Part shown: positions 10,538 through 20,270 of the stretch, in pieces | How positions within the stretch are numbered: the stretch's first letter is position 1 | Layout of the letters: every line of letters begins with the position of its first letter | Made by a program: the position numbers and the translations under genes | The notes under the pieces: model-generated | What the model was told of the DNA's origin: nothing | The model's database searches: none | Seen by the model: the letters and a program-made list of their open reading frames with translations, nothing else | From: Bartonella doshiae NCTC 12862 = ATCC 700133 | Lineage (GTDB): Bacteria; Pseudomonadota; Alphaproteobacteria; Rhizobiales; Rhizobiaceae | Length of the DNA stretch: 64,000 bases | Direction of reading: 5' to 3' | NCBI RefSeq assembly: GCF_000278155.1 | Contig: NZ_JH725095.1 | Coordinates: 124,001-188,000 of the forward strand

Positions 10538-11095
10538 CTATTTTTTAATTGCTTTAACGATCTCTTCACGCAGAATATCTTCAAGCAAAATAGGCAATTT
10601 ACTTTGCAACCACTCTGCTATAGCCGGACGTAAAACATCTTTTGCAATCTTTTCTGCAGAAGAAATACAATGAGCAGACAGCTCCACACGACCTGCAGCT
10701 ATACTTTCTGGACGTGATACAAACATCTCATCATTACGTTCTTTTGTTTTATGAACAAAATGCTGTTCTTCAGAAGAATGTTTCATCTTTTGCATATCGG
10801 TACTAACCGCATTTTCTGCTTCTGTATTTTCTTTTTCTTGTGTTAAAGAAAAATCATGATTTTCAGAAGAAAGACCAATACGATCAGCCAAAGCTTTCAT
10901 TGCATCATCAACTGATAAGGCCGTATCATAAACACCTTCCGATGGTACTGCCGAACGGTCTACTGAAGCATTCACAACAGCGTCTTCATTTGAAAAATGC
11001 TCAGACTGAACCGCATTTTCCTCAATTATTTCACGAATAGATGTCAAAATTTCATCCATACTTGGCTCACGTAACACGCTTGAACTCTGTACCAT
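10538..11095 (-). CDS. popZ: PopZ-like polar organising protein (DUF2497)
   Basis: PopZ forms a space-filling matrix at the cell pole that anchors the ParB-centromere complex in alphaproteobacteria. The 185-residue product has the three-part PopZ plan: a short N-terminal helix (SMDEILTSIREIIEE, about residues 13-27), a long acidic low-complexity middle (about 30-135), and a C-terminal oligomerisation region (DVLRPAIAEWLQSKLPILLE and REEIVKAI). In Rhizobiales popZ commonly lies directly before valS, as here. No enzymatic domain is present. Confidence 0.88.
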   Translation of the reverse strand: MVQSSSVLREPSMDEILTSIREIIEENAVQSEHFSNEDAVVNASVDRSAVPSEGVYDTALSVDDAMKALADRIGLSSENHDFSLTQEKENTEAENAVSTDMQKMKHSSEEQHFVHKTKERNDEMFVSRPESIAAGRVELSAHCISSAEKIAKDVLRPAIAEWLQSKLPILLEDILREEIVKAIKK

Positions 11096-11356
11096 ACTTT
11101 AAAACCTCTCAAAGACGCAACAACAAACAGAATCACACTCTTTAGTGTAAGAAAAAGAATCACAAGATCAACATACCTACCTGACATTTTCAAATATGAT
11201 TGTTATAAAGAATGAGCTACGCACAACTTTCTTCATTAAAGAAACAAATAAAATCTCATTGTTCTATTTTTCAACATACCCATCGCTTGATTTTACGATC
11301 TTTTAAAGCACAATTCTTGAACAGATTCATGAGTTATTATCATGCTTGTACCTGTT

Positions 11357-12646
11357 TTAATGGATCGGTTTCACACCCAAATAACTTGCAGTTAATTTAC
11401 CAATGGAAGATTGAACACCATAACTTGCAATAATAGCATTACGCTCTGCCGTCGCAAGAGCAATTTGCGCATTAATCAACTGAGTTCGAGAATTTAAAAC
11501 ATCCAACGTAGTCGCTTCCCCTACACGGTTTTCTTGGAGGCGACCTTTAAGGGCTATTTCAGCAGCACGTACACTTTCACGATAAGCAACAACAGACGCG
11601 CGCGCACCTTCCAACTGAAACCAAGCAGAAGTAAGAGCTTGTCTTATATTACTATATGCCAAATCAAGCTGAAGACGCGCTTGCCCAAGCTGCTCTTTAG
11701 ACTGACGAATCTGCGCAGATGTACGCCCACCTTCAAAAATTGGAACACTAACAGACAGTCCTACGGATTTAGAAACTCCATCTGCATCATGATCGCTATA
11801 AATCTTATTGTAGGAAGCTGTTGCAGAAAAATCAATTTTAGGCAACAAAGCCCCTTCCTTTGCTTTTACATTATAAGAGCTGGCATCAACTAAATATTTT
11901 GCATAAAGAATTACTGGATGCGTAGCAACACTAATTTGATAAGCCACATCAAGATTGACTGGTAAATTTTTTGCCGTCATTGGAGGTCTTAATTTTTCAG
12001 GATCAGAACCAATAACTTGTCGATAAATTGCCTCTGCTGACTTTACCTCAGCACGCGCTAAACTAAGTTCTGAAACAGCCACAGAACGTGCAGCTTGAGC
12101 CTGAGCAAGATCAACACGTGCTCCCTCTCCTACATCGATTCTTGCTTTATTTGAACGAACTTGCTCTTCAAGAGCAGCCAAATTTTCTCTACGCAGATCG
12201 GCAATACGACGCGCTTGATAGACATTAGCATACGCTGTAACAGTATCCAGAAACATATTTTGTTCAGCATTACGAAGATATTCACGCTGCGCTTGTAACT
12301 TAATCTGAGCAGATAAAAACATATTTTGCGTGATAAAACCGTCAAATAACCTTTGACTCAATCTTACTCCTATAGATCCAGCAGTACTCTGAGAGCCTGC
12401 CATAGGCTTACTCCAACCATAACTTCCAATCCCTTCAATTTGCGGCAAGAATCCCGAACGGACAATAACTACATCATCACTTGAAATACGTACAGCTGCA
12501 CGTTCACTATTCAACTTATAATTGTGTGTATAAGCTTTAGCAAAAGCATCCATCAATGTCTCAGCATACACTGACTTCAATACAAAAATATTCAACGCCA
12601 GCAACAAACATACCTGAAGTTTTTTGTTTTTGAATACAATACACAC
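11357..12646 (-). CDS. tolC: TolC-family outer membrane channel protein
   Basis: This 429-residue protein is a TolC/BepC-type outer membrane factor that forms the exit duct of efflux pumps or type I secretion systems. A signal sequence (hydrophobic about residues 10-27, ending SVYA) is followed by ETLMDAFAKAYTHN, the usual first helix. Two repeats of the OEP family are visible, including RLSQRLFDGFITQNM and later SVSVPIFEGGRTSAQIRQS. The start at 12646 is GTG and uncertain. It is preceded by pcm on the same strand (59-base gap). No inner-membrane pump or periplasmic adaptor lies nearby, so the partner is encoded elsewhere. Confidence 0.92.
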   Translation of the reverse strand: MCIVFKNKKLQVCLLLALNIFVLKSVYAETLMDAFAKAYTHNYKLNSERAAVRISSDDVVIVRSGFLPQIEGIGSYGWSKPMAGSQSTAGSIGVRLSQRLFDGFITQNMFLSAQIKLQAQREYLRNAEQNMFLDTVTAYANVYQARRIADLRRENLAALEEQVRSNKARIDVGEGARVDLAQAQAARSVAVSELSLARAEVKSAEAIYRQVIGSDPEKLRPPMTAKNLPVNLDVAYQISVATHPVILYAKYLVDASSYNVKAKEGALLPKIDFSATASYNKIYSDHDADGVSKSVGLSVSVPIFEGGRTSAQIRQSKEQLGQARLQLDLAYSNIRQALTSAWFQLEGARASVVAYRESVRAAEIALKGRLQENRVGEATTLDVLNSRTQLINAQIALATAERNAIIASYGVQSSIGKLTASYLGVKPIH

Positions 12647-12704
12647 AACCTATAACCCCCAAATTCACTGCACAACTATATTCTATTCATAAGAAAAATA
12701 AATG

Positions 12705-13379
12705 CTAAAATACAAAGTCTGGTGCTTTTAAAAAATTAGGAAGGCTTTTTACAGCAAGATTAAAAGCACGACGAGCTGAAATAATCCCATCTTCTTTTAC
12801 ATAAATCCGTGCAATACCAGCATTACCGTGTCCTTCAACTACAACAAGACGTCCTCCGTCTTTCATTTGATCAAAGAGAGCCTCTGGAATAAAGTCAACA
12901 GCACCCTCTATGAAAATCACATCATAAAGCCCCTTGATTGCATATCCTTGCTCCAATGCCCCATGGATTACAACTACATTATCACATTGATGATGCTCTA
13001 AAATCTTAGCTGCTCGTTCCGAAAGAGCTTTATTACCTTCCAATGCAACCACAGATCCTGCAAGTTTTGAAAGCAATGCAGCACAATAACCACTATTCGC
13101 TCCCACATCTAAAACAAAATCCGACGATTTCACAGCCGCAAGCTGTAGTAATTTTGCTAAAGATGCAGGCCTCATCAAATAGCACGCAGGCATCCCATTT
13201 TGGGCTGGAAATACAATAACATCGGTATCAAGATAACTCAAAGCTTTCATATCTTCTGGTACAAAATCTTCACGCGATACCTTTAAAAATGCTTCAAGAA
13301 CCGATAAATCCGTTACATCTACTGTACGAATTTGATTGTCAACCATTTTGCGGCGAAGATCTGCAAAATCTGCAACCAT
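12705..13379 (-). CDS. pcm: Pcm-family protein-L-isoaspartate O-methyltransferase
   Basis: This 224-residue SAM-dependent methyltransferase begins MVADFADLRRKMVDNQIRTV, typical of the rhizobial Pcm-like protein found before tolC. The SAM-binding loop is VLDVGANSGYCAALL (about residues 79-93), followed by the acidic strand end VVALEGN. Canonical enzymes repair isoaspartyl residues in aged proteins; this alphaproteobacterial subgroup is annotated by homology and its substrate is not certain. It is likely co-transcribed with the downstream TolC gene. Confidence 0.85.
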   Translation of the reverse strand: MVADFADLRRKMVDNQIRTVDVTDLSVLEAFLKVSREDFVPEDMKALSYLDTDVIVFPAQNGMPACYLMRPASLAKLLQLAAVKSSDFVLDVGANSGYCAALLSKLAGSVVALEGNKALSERAAKILEHHQCDNVVVIHGALEQGYAIKGLYDVIFIEGAVDFIPEALFDQMKDGGRLVVVEGHGNAGIARIYVKEDGIISARRAFNLAVKSLPNFLKAPDFVF

Positions 13380-13584
13380 AATAAACCTTTTCTCCTACGC
13401 ATAAAGAACCATAAAAAAACGACAATAATGAGGATTTAAAATCTTTCACTGAGGTGTTACAAAAAAGTAAGCTACAGTCAACAATTAGATTCTAACCGTA
13501 CTCTTTTTTATGGTAAAGCCTTTTCACTAAGGAAGAAAAACTCGCACGTATCATCCCCTCAAAATCACTTTGACTTAAATAAAC

Positions 13585-13658
13585 TGGAGGCCTCGCCCGG
13601 GATCGAACCGGGATACAAGGATTTGCAGTCCTCTGCGTAACCATTCCGCCACGAGGCC
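13585..13658 (-). tRNA. tRNA-Cys (GCA)
   Basis: On the minus strand a 74-base cloverleaf is readable: acceptor GGCCTCG pairs with CGAGGCC, the anticodon loop is ACTGCAAAT-like with anticodon GCA, the T-arm holds GGTTCGATCC, and the 3' end TCCA is encoded. All stems pair. Confidence 0.96.
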
Positions 13659-13844
13659 TCATCAACAAACGTAGAAGTGTCAAATAAGGGAAGGCAACGC
13701 ATCCGTCAAGGTGTAGAAATATTCTCTACTCTTTTTTCTTCTTTTTATATAATTTCTAATATTTTTTAAAAAAAAGCAATTTTACTCTTTGCAAATCAGT
13801 ATTGCTTTGCTATAGCCCTTGCAGTTGCAATAATTGGGCACTGT

Positions 13845-13919
13845 TCCCCGGTAGCTCAGCGGTAGAGCAACCGGCTGTTAACCGGTTGGTCGCTGGTTCG
13901 AATCCGGCCCGGGGAGCCA
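13845..13919 (+). tRNA. tRNA-Asn (GTT)
   Basis: A 75-base cloverleaf: acceptor TCCCCGG pairs with CCGGGGA, D-arm GCTCAGCGGTAGAGC, anticodon stem CCGGC/ACCGG-type with anticodon GTT, T-arm GGTTCGAATCC, encoded 3' GCCA. A broken XRE regulator gene begins shortly downstream on the other strand. Confidence 0.96.
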
Positions 13920-14005
13920 TTTTAATTTTCATTGCACGTAATTCGTTGTTTTTACTCAAATTTTTAAGATGAGGGATGCGTCTAAATCTTCTTGTGAACA
14001 AGTAT

Positions 14006-14242
14006 CTAAAACTCTAACAAACATGCGTCAATAGCTTCGCGATTCAACAGGTAAGAAGGCTTGATCGTAAAACTGTTGCGGCAAGCATCTGATTCTCTTC
14101 TTAGGAGAGAAGCAGTATCCTCATCTGAATCGTATAATCCTATGATTTTTTCTTACATGCCAACTGATACATCTAATTTCCTAGCCATATCTGAAAAGTA
14201 CTCTGAATGATCAGAGCGAAGTTTGCGTAAAAGTTTTAGCAA
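14006..14242 (-). pseudogene. Remnant of a small XRE-type helix-turn-helix regulator
   Basis: On the minus strand a reading frame without a usable start gives LKLLRKLRSDHSEYFSDMAR then KLDVSVGM and a stop. After the stop, in the same frame, it continues EKIIGLYDSDEDTASLLRRE then SDACRNSFTIKP, ending at a stop at 14006. The first part is the N-terminal helix-turn-helix of an XRE regulator; the second resembles the C-terminal half of the same family. The segment expected between them (end of the HTH) appears deleted. Bartonella carries several such small XRE regulators. The gene is dead. The match is from memory of the family, not a search. Confidence 0.7.
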
Positions 14243-14245
14243 ATG

Positions 14246-14632
14246 ATATTAACATCTAAAAAAATCTTTAGAAAGAATAATTATTTCATTCTGTTTCTAA
14301 TAAAAATCCTCAGATTTTTTCGCGCCACATCACAATCACTTCAGACTCAAGACAAATTTGCCTTTGATATCCTTGAGAGGAGGCGAGCCATTTTTACAAA
14401 ACCCTTTTCCTCAAAACTCCCAGAGCTATAACACTTTTTCTTTACAAGACAGAATGGCTCTAAGTAGAATAAGCTGTCTTGAGCATCAAAGAAATCAACA
14501 ACTTGCTCTCAAGAAAAGTCTAATACAGTTGTATCAATATGGTATAGTATTTTTAGCGAAAATATTGTTCTCTTGCTTGAATTCAAACTAAGAAGCAACC
14601 AAAAAGAAAAATATTCCTAAGGCATAGTTTAT
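14246..14632. other. Stretch with no supported gene
   Basis: About 390 bases between the XRE remnant and the end of the helicase gene. Two short plus-strand frames (14243-14431 and 14358-14591) show no recognisable domain, ribosome site or composition typical of coding sequence. They may be further decayed mobile-element sequence, but I cannot show this. Confidence 0.4.
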
Positions 14633-16045
14633 TCACGCTGCTCTCTTCACTGACTTGCGAAAACGAAAAGATTTTGCACGCTTTGCTGCTATTTTTGCCT
14701 TCACATGCCTTTTGTTTTCCAATGAAGAATTCTTACCCTGTGTTTGTTCAGCACTCTCTTTGCGATTCACCAAGCGCTTCTGTTCTTTAGTTTTTTTTAA
14801 ACGAATTTCCTTGCCTTTTTCCTTTTCTCTACCTTCTCGCATAAATGGCTTTTCCGGAAATTTTGCAAATTGTTCTGGAACTTCTTCACGCGTTAATCGC
14901 ATACAAATCAAGCGCTCCACAGTATGCAAACGCGCCTGTTCCACACCTCCATCAAAAAGCGTTATTGCATCGCCAGATGCACCATTGCGCCCTGTACGAC
15001 CAATACGATGCACATAACTTTCAGCTTCATCTGGTAAATCGTAGTTAATAACATGACTTACACCTGGTATATCAATACCACGCGCAGCAATATCTGTTGC
15101 AACAAGAATCTGCACTGATCTTTCACGAAAAGCTTTTAATGCATACTGCCTAGCATTTTGTGATTTATTTCCATGAATTGTCGCAACAGAATATCCTATC
15201 CTTGCTAAATGACGTGTAACAGCATCAGCACCATGCTTAGTCCTTGTAAATACAATAACAGAAGAAAAATCTGGATTTGTCAAAAGTTTAGCTAAAATAT
15301 TCTTTTTTTCACGCGTAGGCACACAATATAATTTTTGAGTAATTCCCGCAACTGTCGTTCCTTGAGGAACAACCTCTATTCTCACAGGATCACTGAGCAA
15401 GCACTTTGCAAGCTCAGAAATTTCCTTTGGCATTGTTGCAGAAAAAAGTGCTGTCTGACGCTCCTTATGCAAAAGCTTTGTAATTTGCCGCACATCATGA
15501 ATAAAGCCCATATCTAACATGCGATCTGCCTCATCTAAAACTAAAAAACGAGTCTGAGAAAGATCAACATACTTTTCGCGAACAAGATCCATTAAACGCC
15601 CTGGAGTTGCTACCAAAATATCCACACCTGCTTCCATACGTTTAATTTGTTTTAAACGTGATACCCCACCAAAAATAAGACATGTTGAAAGATGCGTTCC
15701 TTTGGCAAAAAAACGCATTGTTTCTTCAATCTGAACAGCAAGTTCACGCGTAGGAGCTAAGATTAAAGCTCGCGCAGTTTTAGGACGGCGCTTATCTCCT
15801 AAAGCCAAAATCTGGCTCAAAACAGGTAAACCAAATGCCAAAGTTTTTCCAGAACCTGTTTGCGCAATTCCTAAAATATCACGCCCTTTCAACATCATTG
15901 GAATAGCTTGTTCTTGAATAAGTTTAGGCTTACTCATACCAGCCATGAGCAAATTTTTAATCAAAAGAGCAGGTAAACCTAATTCTGTGAAAACATTTTC
16001 TCTATTTAAAGTCAAAATAAAATCTTTCCTCAGTCCAACAACCAT
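14633..16045 (-). CDS. rhlE: DEAD-box RNA helicase, RhlE-like
   Basis: The 470-residue ATP-dependent RNA helicase has all family motifs: a Q motif ending KLIQEQAIPMM, motif I AQTGSGKT, Ia PTRELAVQ, Ib TPGRLMD, motif II VLDEADRMLDMG, motif III SAT, motif IV VIVFTRTKHGAD, motif V ATDIAARGIDIPGVSHVINY and motif VI HRIGRTGR. A lysine/arginine-rich tail (about residues 385-470) probably binds RNA. Such enzymes act in RNA turnover, ribosome assembly and cold growth. The exact start within the first 12 codons is uncertain. It is a single gene with its own flanking gaps. Confidence 0.9.
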   Translation of the reverse strand: MVVGLRKDFILTLNRENVFTELGLPALLIKNLLMAGMSKPKLIQEQAIPMMLKGRDILGIAQTGSGKTLAFGLPVLSQILALGDKRRPKTARALILAPTRELAVQIEETMRFFAKGTHLSTCLIFGGVSRLKQIKRMEAGVDILVATPGRLMDLVREKYVDLSQTRFLVLDEADRMLDMGFIHDVRQITKLLHKERQTALFSATMPKEISELAKCLLSDPVRIEVVPQGTTVAGITQKLYCVPTREKKNILAKLLTNPDFSSVIVFTRTKHGADAVTRHLARIGYSVATIHGNKSQNARQYALKAFRERSVQILVATDIAARGIDIPGVSHVINYDLPDEAESYVHRIGRTGRNGASGDAITLFDGGVEQARLHTVERLICMRLTREEVPEQFAKFPEKPFMREGREKEKGKEIRLKKTKEQKRLVNRKESAEQTQGKNSSLENKRHVKAKIAAKRAKSFRFRKSVKRAA

Positions 16046-16322
16046 AAACAGAAAGCAGACTAAATTCTATCACTCAGAAATCCGCGCAAAAGGAACAAGA
16101 GAGATCTTGATATTTTAATTTGTGAAGCAACGCTTGAAACAGCGATTTGCGCACTCCATGAGTATACCTTGAACAAGATAAAGGCGCATAAACCCCGTTT
16201 TACAAAGAGTTAAATAACCAAGCCTAAACAGCCTTTTTCATATTATCGTTGGATTATGATAAAAAAGCAAGCACTTTGCTAAATATATTTATCATAAACA
16301 AGAATAACACTGCTCTCATCAT

Positions 16323-16847
16323 TTATTTCTTTATAATCATCTCCTTCGGTAAATGCACCTCATTAAATTCAGGATAAATCTCAAGGAAGACGGGATTCTG
16401 TACAGTTTTTTGACCACCATAAATTAAATACCATCGCATTTTATCAAAAATTGCCAAAGTTTTATATTGAATAATACGATCTTTTGTCTCCAATTTTGTC
16501 GGAATTAAAGCATAGAAAGTACCACTATTAGTCTGTAAATAGTCTATTTTTGTTTCATCTAAATGGTAAGCATCCGCAGGCAAATTCTCAAATTGAATAC
16601 GCAGCTTTTCAAGTAAATTTTTCCGTAAATCATCCTCTGTTGTATTTAATCGATGCGCCATTTCTTTGTAAAGCCGATCAGGCATATAAGCAGAAATATG
16701 CGCAAAATCTCCATTTTTGACAGAATTATTCACATCAACAACTAATCTCGAAAGCTCAGTTTTTTGTACCCTCGTTGGCTCAGATGCGGAACTTTGTTGA
16801 ACAACACTTAAAAGTAAACCAAGAACAAAATAAATAACAAGCTTCAT
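16323..16847 (-). CDS. Secreted protein of unknown function
   Basis: I do not recognise the family. The 174-residue product has a clear signal peptide (MKLVIYFVLGLLLSVVQQSS, cleavage likely after SSA) and no further membrane segment, so it should be periplasmic. The mature part is helical near the N-terminus, then contains YALIPTKLE and an MRWYLIYGGQKT segment that looks like the beta-strand end of a small cystatin/NTF2-like fold; that is only an impression. It starts about 35 bases downstream of the ilvA stop on the same strand, so the two may be co-transcribed. Confidence 0.72.
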   Translation of the reverse strand: MKLVIYFVLGLLLSVVQQSSASEPTRVQKTELSRLVVDVNNSVKNGDFAHISAYMPDRLYKEMAHRLNTTEDDLRKNLLEKLRIQFENLPADAYHLDETKIDYLQTNSGTFYALIPTKLETKDRIIQYKTLAIFDKMRWYLIYGGQKTVQNPVFLEIYPEFNEVHLPKEMIIKK

Positions 16848-16883
16848 TCATATATCTCTCATTACGACAAAAATTTTAGTTTT

Positions 16884-18149
16884 TTAGATAACAAAATCAA
16901 ATAATGTTTGATCGTCAGTAATATCACGATAACGCCAACCTAATGTTTGAAACTTTTTCTCTAATAGACAAAAATTATCATATTTGTTTGTTTCAATTGC
17001 AATCAACACAGAACCAAAACTCCTCGCTGATTTCTTGAGATATTCAAAACGCACAATATCATCCTCTGGAGACAATTGAGCAAGAAAACTACGCAAAGCA
17101 CCAGGATGTTGCGGAAAACTAAAAATAAAATATTTTCTTAATCCCTGAAACCGCAGAGATCGTTCTTTAATATCTGGTAAACGCTCAAAATCAAAATTAC
17201 CACCGGAAATAACGAGAAGAATTTTTTTTCCTTTTAATTCCTGAGAAGAAAGGCTGTTAAGTGCATCAATTGATAAAGCACCTGCTGGTTCAAGAACTAC
17301 ACCCTCAACATTGAGCATTTCAACCATTGTAGAACAAACACGATTTTCAGGAACAGTAATAACAGAATCTGGCGCAAAATGTTTCAGCATTGTATAATTT
17401 AAAGCACCAATTTCAGCCACAGCAGCACCATCTACAAATGTATCAATCTTTTCAAGTTTAACACGTTTTCCTTCTTTCAAACAAGCAAGCAAACTTGCAG
17501 CACCTCGCGGTTCAACAAAATGAATCTTCGTTTTCCAACCACATTCATGTACAAACTTGCTCACACCACTCGCTAAACCACCTCCACCGACAGGTACAAT
17601 GATCAAGTCTGGCTCACTCTCTCCATTGAGTTTTTTCCATTGCAAAACAGACTCACAAAGGACTGTTGCTTGCCCTGTAATAATGCGGATATCGTCAAAA
17701 GGTGGTGCCATTACCCCCCCACTCTCAGTAGCAAAAGTCTGTGCAGCCGCATAACATTGATCGAACGTCTCACCAACTAAACGGATATCAATAAATTCTT
17801 TACCAAAAATGCGTGTCTTTTCGATCTTTTGTTGTGGAGTCGTTACAGGCATAAAAATCACACCCTTACGCTTAAAATAGCGACAAACAAAAGAAACCCC
17901 TTGCGCGTGATTCCCTGCTGATGCACAAATAAATGCAGCATCTTGAGATATCTGATCAAGCATTTCTGAAACAAAATTGAAAGCACCGCGAATTTTATAA
18001 GACCGTACCGGTGTTAAATCTTCGCGTTTTAAATAAATTTCCGCATCGTATTTTTGACTCAGAAAGTCATTTCTTTGAAGTGGTGTTTCAGCAAATACAC
18101 TATGTAAAGCTGTCATAGCTTTGGTTACATCTTGAATAAATTTACTCAT
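16884..18149 (-). CDS. ilvA: Threonine ammonia-lyase (threonine dehydratase)
   Basis: This PLP enzyme converts threonine to 2-oxobutanoate, the first step to isoleucine. The start at 18149 (MSKFIQDVTKAMTALHSVFA) gives 421 residues; the frame extends to 18200 but the added residues are not family-like. The PLP lysine lies in SYKIRGAFNF, the phosphate-binding loop is PVGGGGLASG, and the substrate loop is SAGNHAQGVS. The C-terminal 90 residues (from about FSFPQHPGALRSFLAQL) form a single ACT-like regulatory domain, which suggests the short allosteric form rather than the two-domain E. coli type. The other ilv genes are 20-30 kb away. Confidence 0.92.
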   Translation of the reverse strand: MSKFIQDVTKAMTALHSVFAETPLQRNDFLSQKYDAEIYLKREDLTPVRSYKIRGAFNFVSEMLDQISQDAAFICASAGNHAQGVSFVCRYFKRKGVIFMPVTTPQQKIEKTRIFGKEFIDIRLVGETFDQCYAAAQTFATESGGVMAPPFDDIRIITGQATVLCESVLQWKKLNGESEPDLIIVPVGGGGLASGVSKFVHECGWKTKIHFVEPRGAASLLACLKEGKRVKLEKIDTFVDGAAVAEIGALNYTMLKHFAPDSVITVPENRVCSTMVEMLNVEGVVLEPAGALSIDALNSLSSQELKGKKILLVISGGNFDFERLPDIKERSLRFQGLRKYFIFSFPQHPGALRSFLAQLSPEDDIVRFEYLKKSARSFGSVLIAIETNKYDNFCLLEKKFQTLGWRYRDITDDQTLFDFVI

Positions 18150-18303
18150 TACACCAATCATTTCATACTTTTTGAATATTATGATGTCTTCTAACGACAA
18201 AGTCAGCTATTGTCAGTCAAAAATTTATCAAAAATGAAAAGTTTTCTTTTTATCATTAATTCTTGATTCAATAAAAGATATAGCTTATGAGAGAGCTCTC
18301 ATC

Positions 18304-18389
18304 GCGGACGTGATGAAATTGGTAAACATAGCAGACTTAAAATCTGCCGGTCGAAGACCTTGCGGGTTCAAGTCCCGCCGTCCGCACCA
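18304..18389 (+). tRNA. tRNA-Leu (TAA)
   Basis: An 86-base type II tRNA with a long variable arm. Acceptor GCGGACG pairs with CGTCCGC, anticodon loop ACTTAAAAT with anticodon TAA, T-arm GGGTTCAAGTCCC, encoded 3' ACCA. Confidence 0.96.
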
Positions 18390-18720
18390 TTATATGATCA
18401 GTTGTGTATATATCTTCCCTTATCTTACAATAGTTTTCCAAATTGTGAAAGACTAAGCGCTTTAAAGCGCATCCCCATAAAGTTTTTATAGTGCTATTAG
18501 ATAGTACCCTACTAACAGCTACTCCAATTGCGAATCATAGATTCTTTGTGAATAATTTTTTGATTATCGCAATAAAAAGTCTTCACAACTCTTCCTTAAC
18601 TCATAATAATCATTCAAATTAATAACCGTTTCTCTCCATAAAACAATCATTTATAGAGCAATAATAAAAAAACAAAGATCACACCAAAACAAAACTTTCT
18701 AATATTTTATCTTACAAAAG
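18390..18720. other. Short gene-free region after tRNA-Leu
   Basis: About 330 bases containing a small palindrome (GCGCTTTAAAGCGC at about 18459) that could end the tRNA transcript. No open frame of interest is present. Confidence 0.45.
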
Positions 18721-19599
18721 TCATAATTTATAAGCTACACCAAAGCGAAAATCATTTGTCTTATAATCAATTTTAATCTCATCTTTAAATTTCTTTTCAC
18801 CAAAATTTGAATAGCGATATTCTACACGCATGATAACATTATCTGTCACAGCAAAATCAATACCACTACCAAGAGTATAACCAATCATTGTCTTTGTATC
18901 ATCCGATATAGCAAAAAACTTCTCTAATCCTGTAACTGTTGTAGAAAAAATATCTTGAAACTGCCCATAAACAATCCCTGCAGAGATATAAGGCATAATT
19001 TTCCCCTCAGGAAAACTAAAACGCACTCGTGTAGCGCCGGTCCATTTCTGTTTTAACGTATGAATAACAATTAAACGATTTTCTTCTATCTCTTCTTGAT
19101 TGCTTATAACCGGGTAAAAAACTCTCTCACCTGTTACTACCTCTTCCTCAACGTGTGTGTTTTCTACAAATTCACTGTCATTGAGTTCATCAAAAATAAT
19201 ACTCGTTTTAGTATTGTTTCGTTCAGAAAAAAATATATCCGCTTCAATCCCAAAGATAAAGCCATCGCCAAGATGAATATTACTACCACCGTAAAAACTC
19301 CCTATGGAACCAGAAAGTTTAGGCAAATACTTTTTATCAAGCGAAAACCATTTATTCTTACTATCCTCATTAGGATAGAGAGGAATATCAACATTATGGG
19401 TCATTGTAGAAATTTCACTCGAAAAACCACCAATTTGACCTCCAAAATAAAAACCTTCCCAAGAGAAAATAGAAGGAGAAAAAGTAAGGGGAAAATCAAC
19501 ATTCTCTGAGTGTTTCAAAAGCATTACATTTGCTGCTTGAGTCATAGACACTGAAACGAGAGAAAAAACAAACACTGTTATAAAACGTTTTGTATCCAT
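18721..19599 (-). CDS. Omp25/Hbp-family outer membrane beta-barrel protein
   Basis: This 292-residue protein fits the Omp25/Omp31 family of Rhizobiales, the family that includes the hemin-binding proteins (Hbp) of Bartonella. The start at 19599 (MDTKRFITVFVFSLVSVSMT) has GGAG 9 bases upstream. After signal cleavage near TQA, the barrel begins SWEGFYFGGQIGGF, a family hallmark, and ends RVEYRYSNFGEKKF ... DFRFGVAYKL with the terminal aromatic/Leu-type strand. The middle insert (about residues 90-160) is rich in acidic residues and longer than in typical Hbp proteins (about 270). Heme binding is possible but not shown. Confidence 0.82.
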   Translation of the reverse strand: MDTKRFITVFVFSLVSVSMTQAANVMLLKHSENVDFPLTFSPSIFSWEGFYFGGQIGGFSSEISTMTHNVDIPLYPNEDSKNKWFSLDKKYLPKLSGSIGSFYGGSNIHLGDGFIFGIEADIFFSERNNTKTSIIFDELNDSEFVENTHVEEEVVTGERVFYPVISNQEEIEENRLIVIHTLKQKWTGATRVRFSFPEGKIMPYISAGIVYGQFQDIFSTTVTGLEKFFAISDDTKTMIGYTLGSGIDFAVTDNVIMRVEYRYSNFGEKKFKDEIKIDYKTNDFRFGVAYKL

Positions 19600-19617
19600 A
19601 AACTTATACTCCATCAA

Positions 19618-20270
19618 TATTGTTCAAATATAATAAAAATTATATTTAAAAAATAAAATGCTGTAAAACTTTACGCTGCAAATTATGTATAATATAATAA
19701 ATATCAATCTTAGAAAATAATAACATTATTATTTGTTTTTATATAAACTTTATCATTAACTTTTATAAAAAATAATATTTGAAAATATCTATTTGTAGAA
19801 AAGAATATCTGAACAGTACAGAGCATTATTGATGAAATATAATGATGAATTATTCTAAAAGATATAAGCCACTCAACGAGTATCAACATATATATACATA
19901 CTTTTCATAAAACATGTATGACACTCATATGTTTCTTACACAGTTAACTTAAATCTTAATAAATAACATTTAAAAAATTAAATAGCTGACTGAAAATAAT
20001 AATTTATTATTTTTAATGATAGAAAGAATCTAAAATTAAAAACAAAACCTGATTTTATTCTAGACAGTTACTTTCAATATAAAAATACGCAAGATCTTAT
20101 AGAGACAATAAATGTTTCAAATCCTGCTTATTCTTTTCTCCCAATACCCAATCTCATAGCGATAGCATATCTTTTTACCAACCATTTTCAAATTATGATA
20201 AAAACAACGAAGGTAAAAATGAGTTTCTTGCTCTTCTCAATCTATCCGAGAACAAAAATCTTAAACTATT
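19618..20270. other. Gene-free AT-rich stretch upstream of the Omp gene
   Basis: About 650 very AT-rich bases. The part nearest 19618 should hold the promoter of the Omp25-type gene. A start-less plus-strand frame of about 90 codons (roughly 20004-20276) has no recognisable content. I see no RNA gene. Confidence 0.45.

Noticed and set aside
14243..14591. Two overlapping plus-strand frames before the helicase gene
   Set aside because: No ribosome site and no domain; I could not link them to a phage or transposon family.
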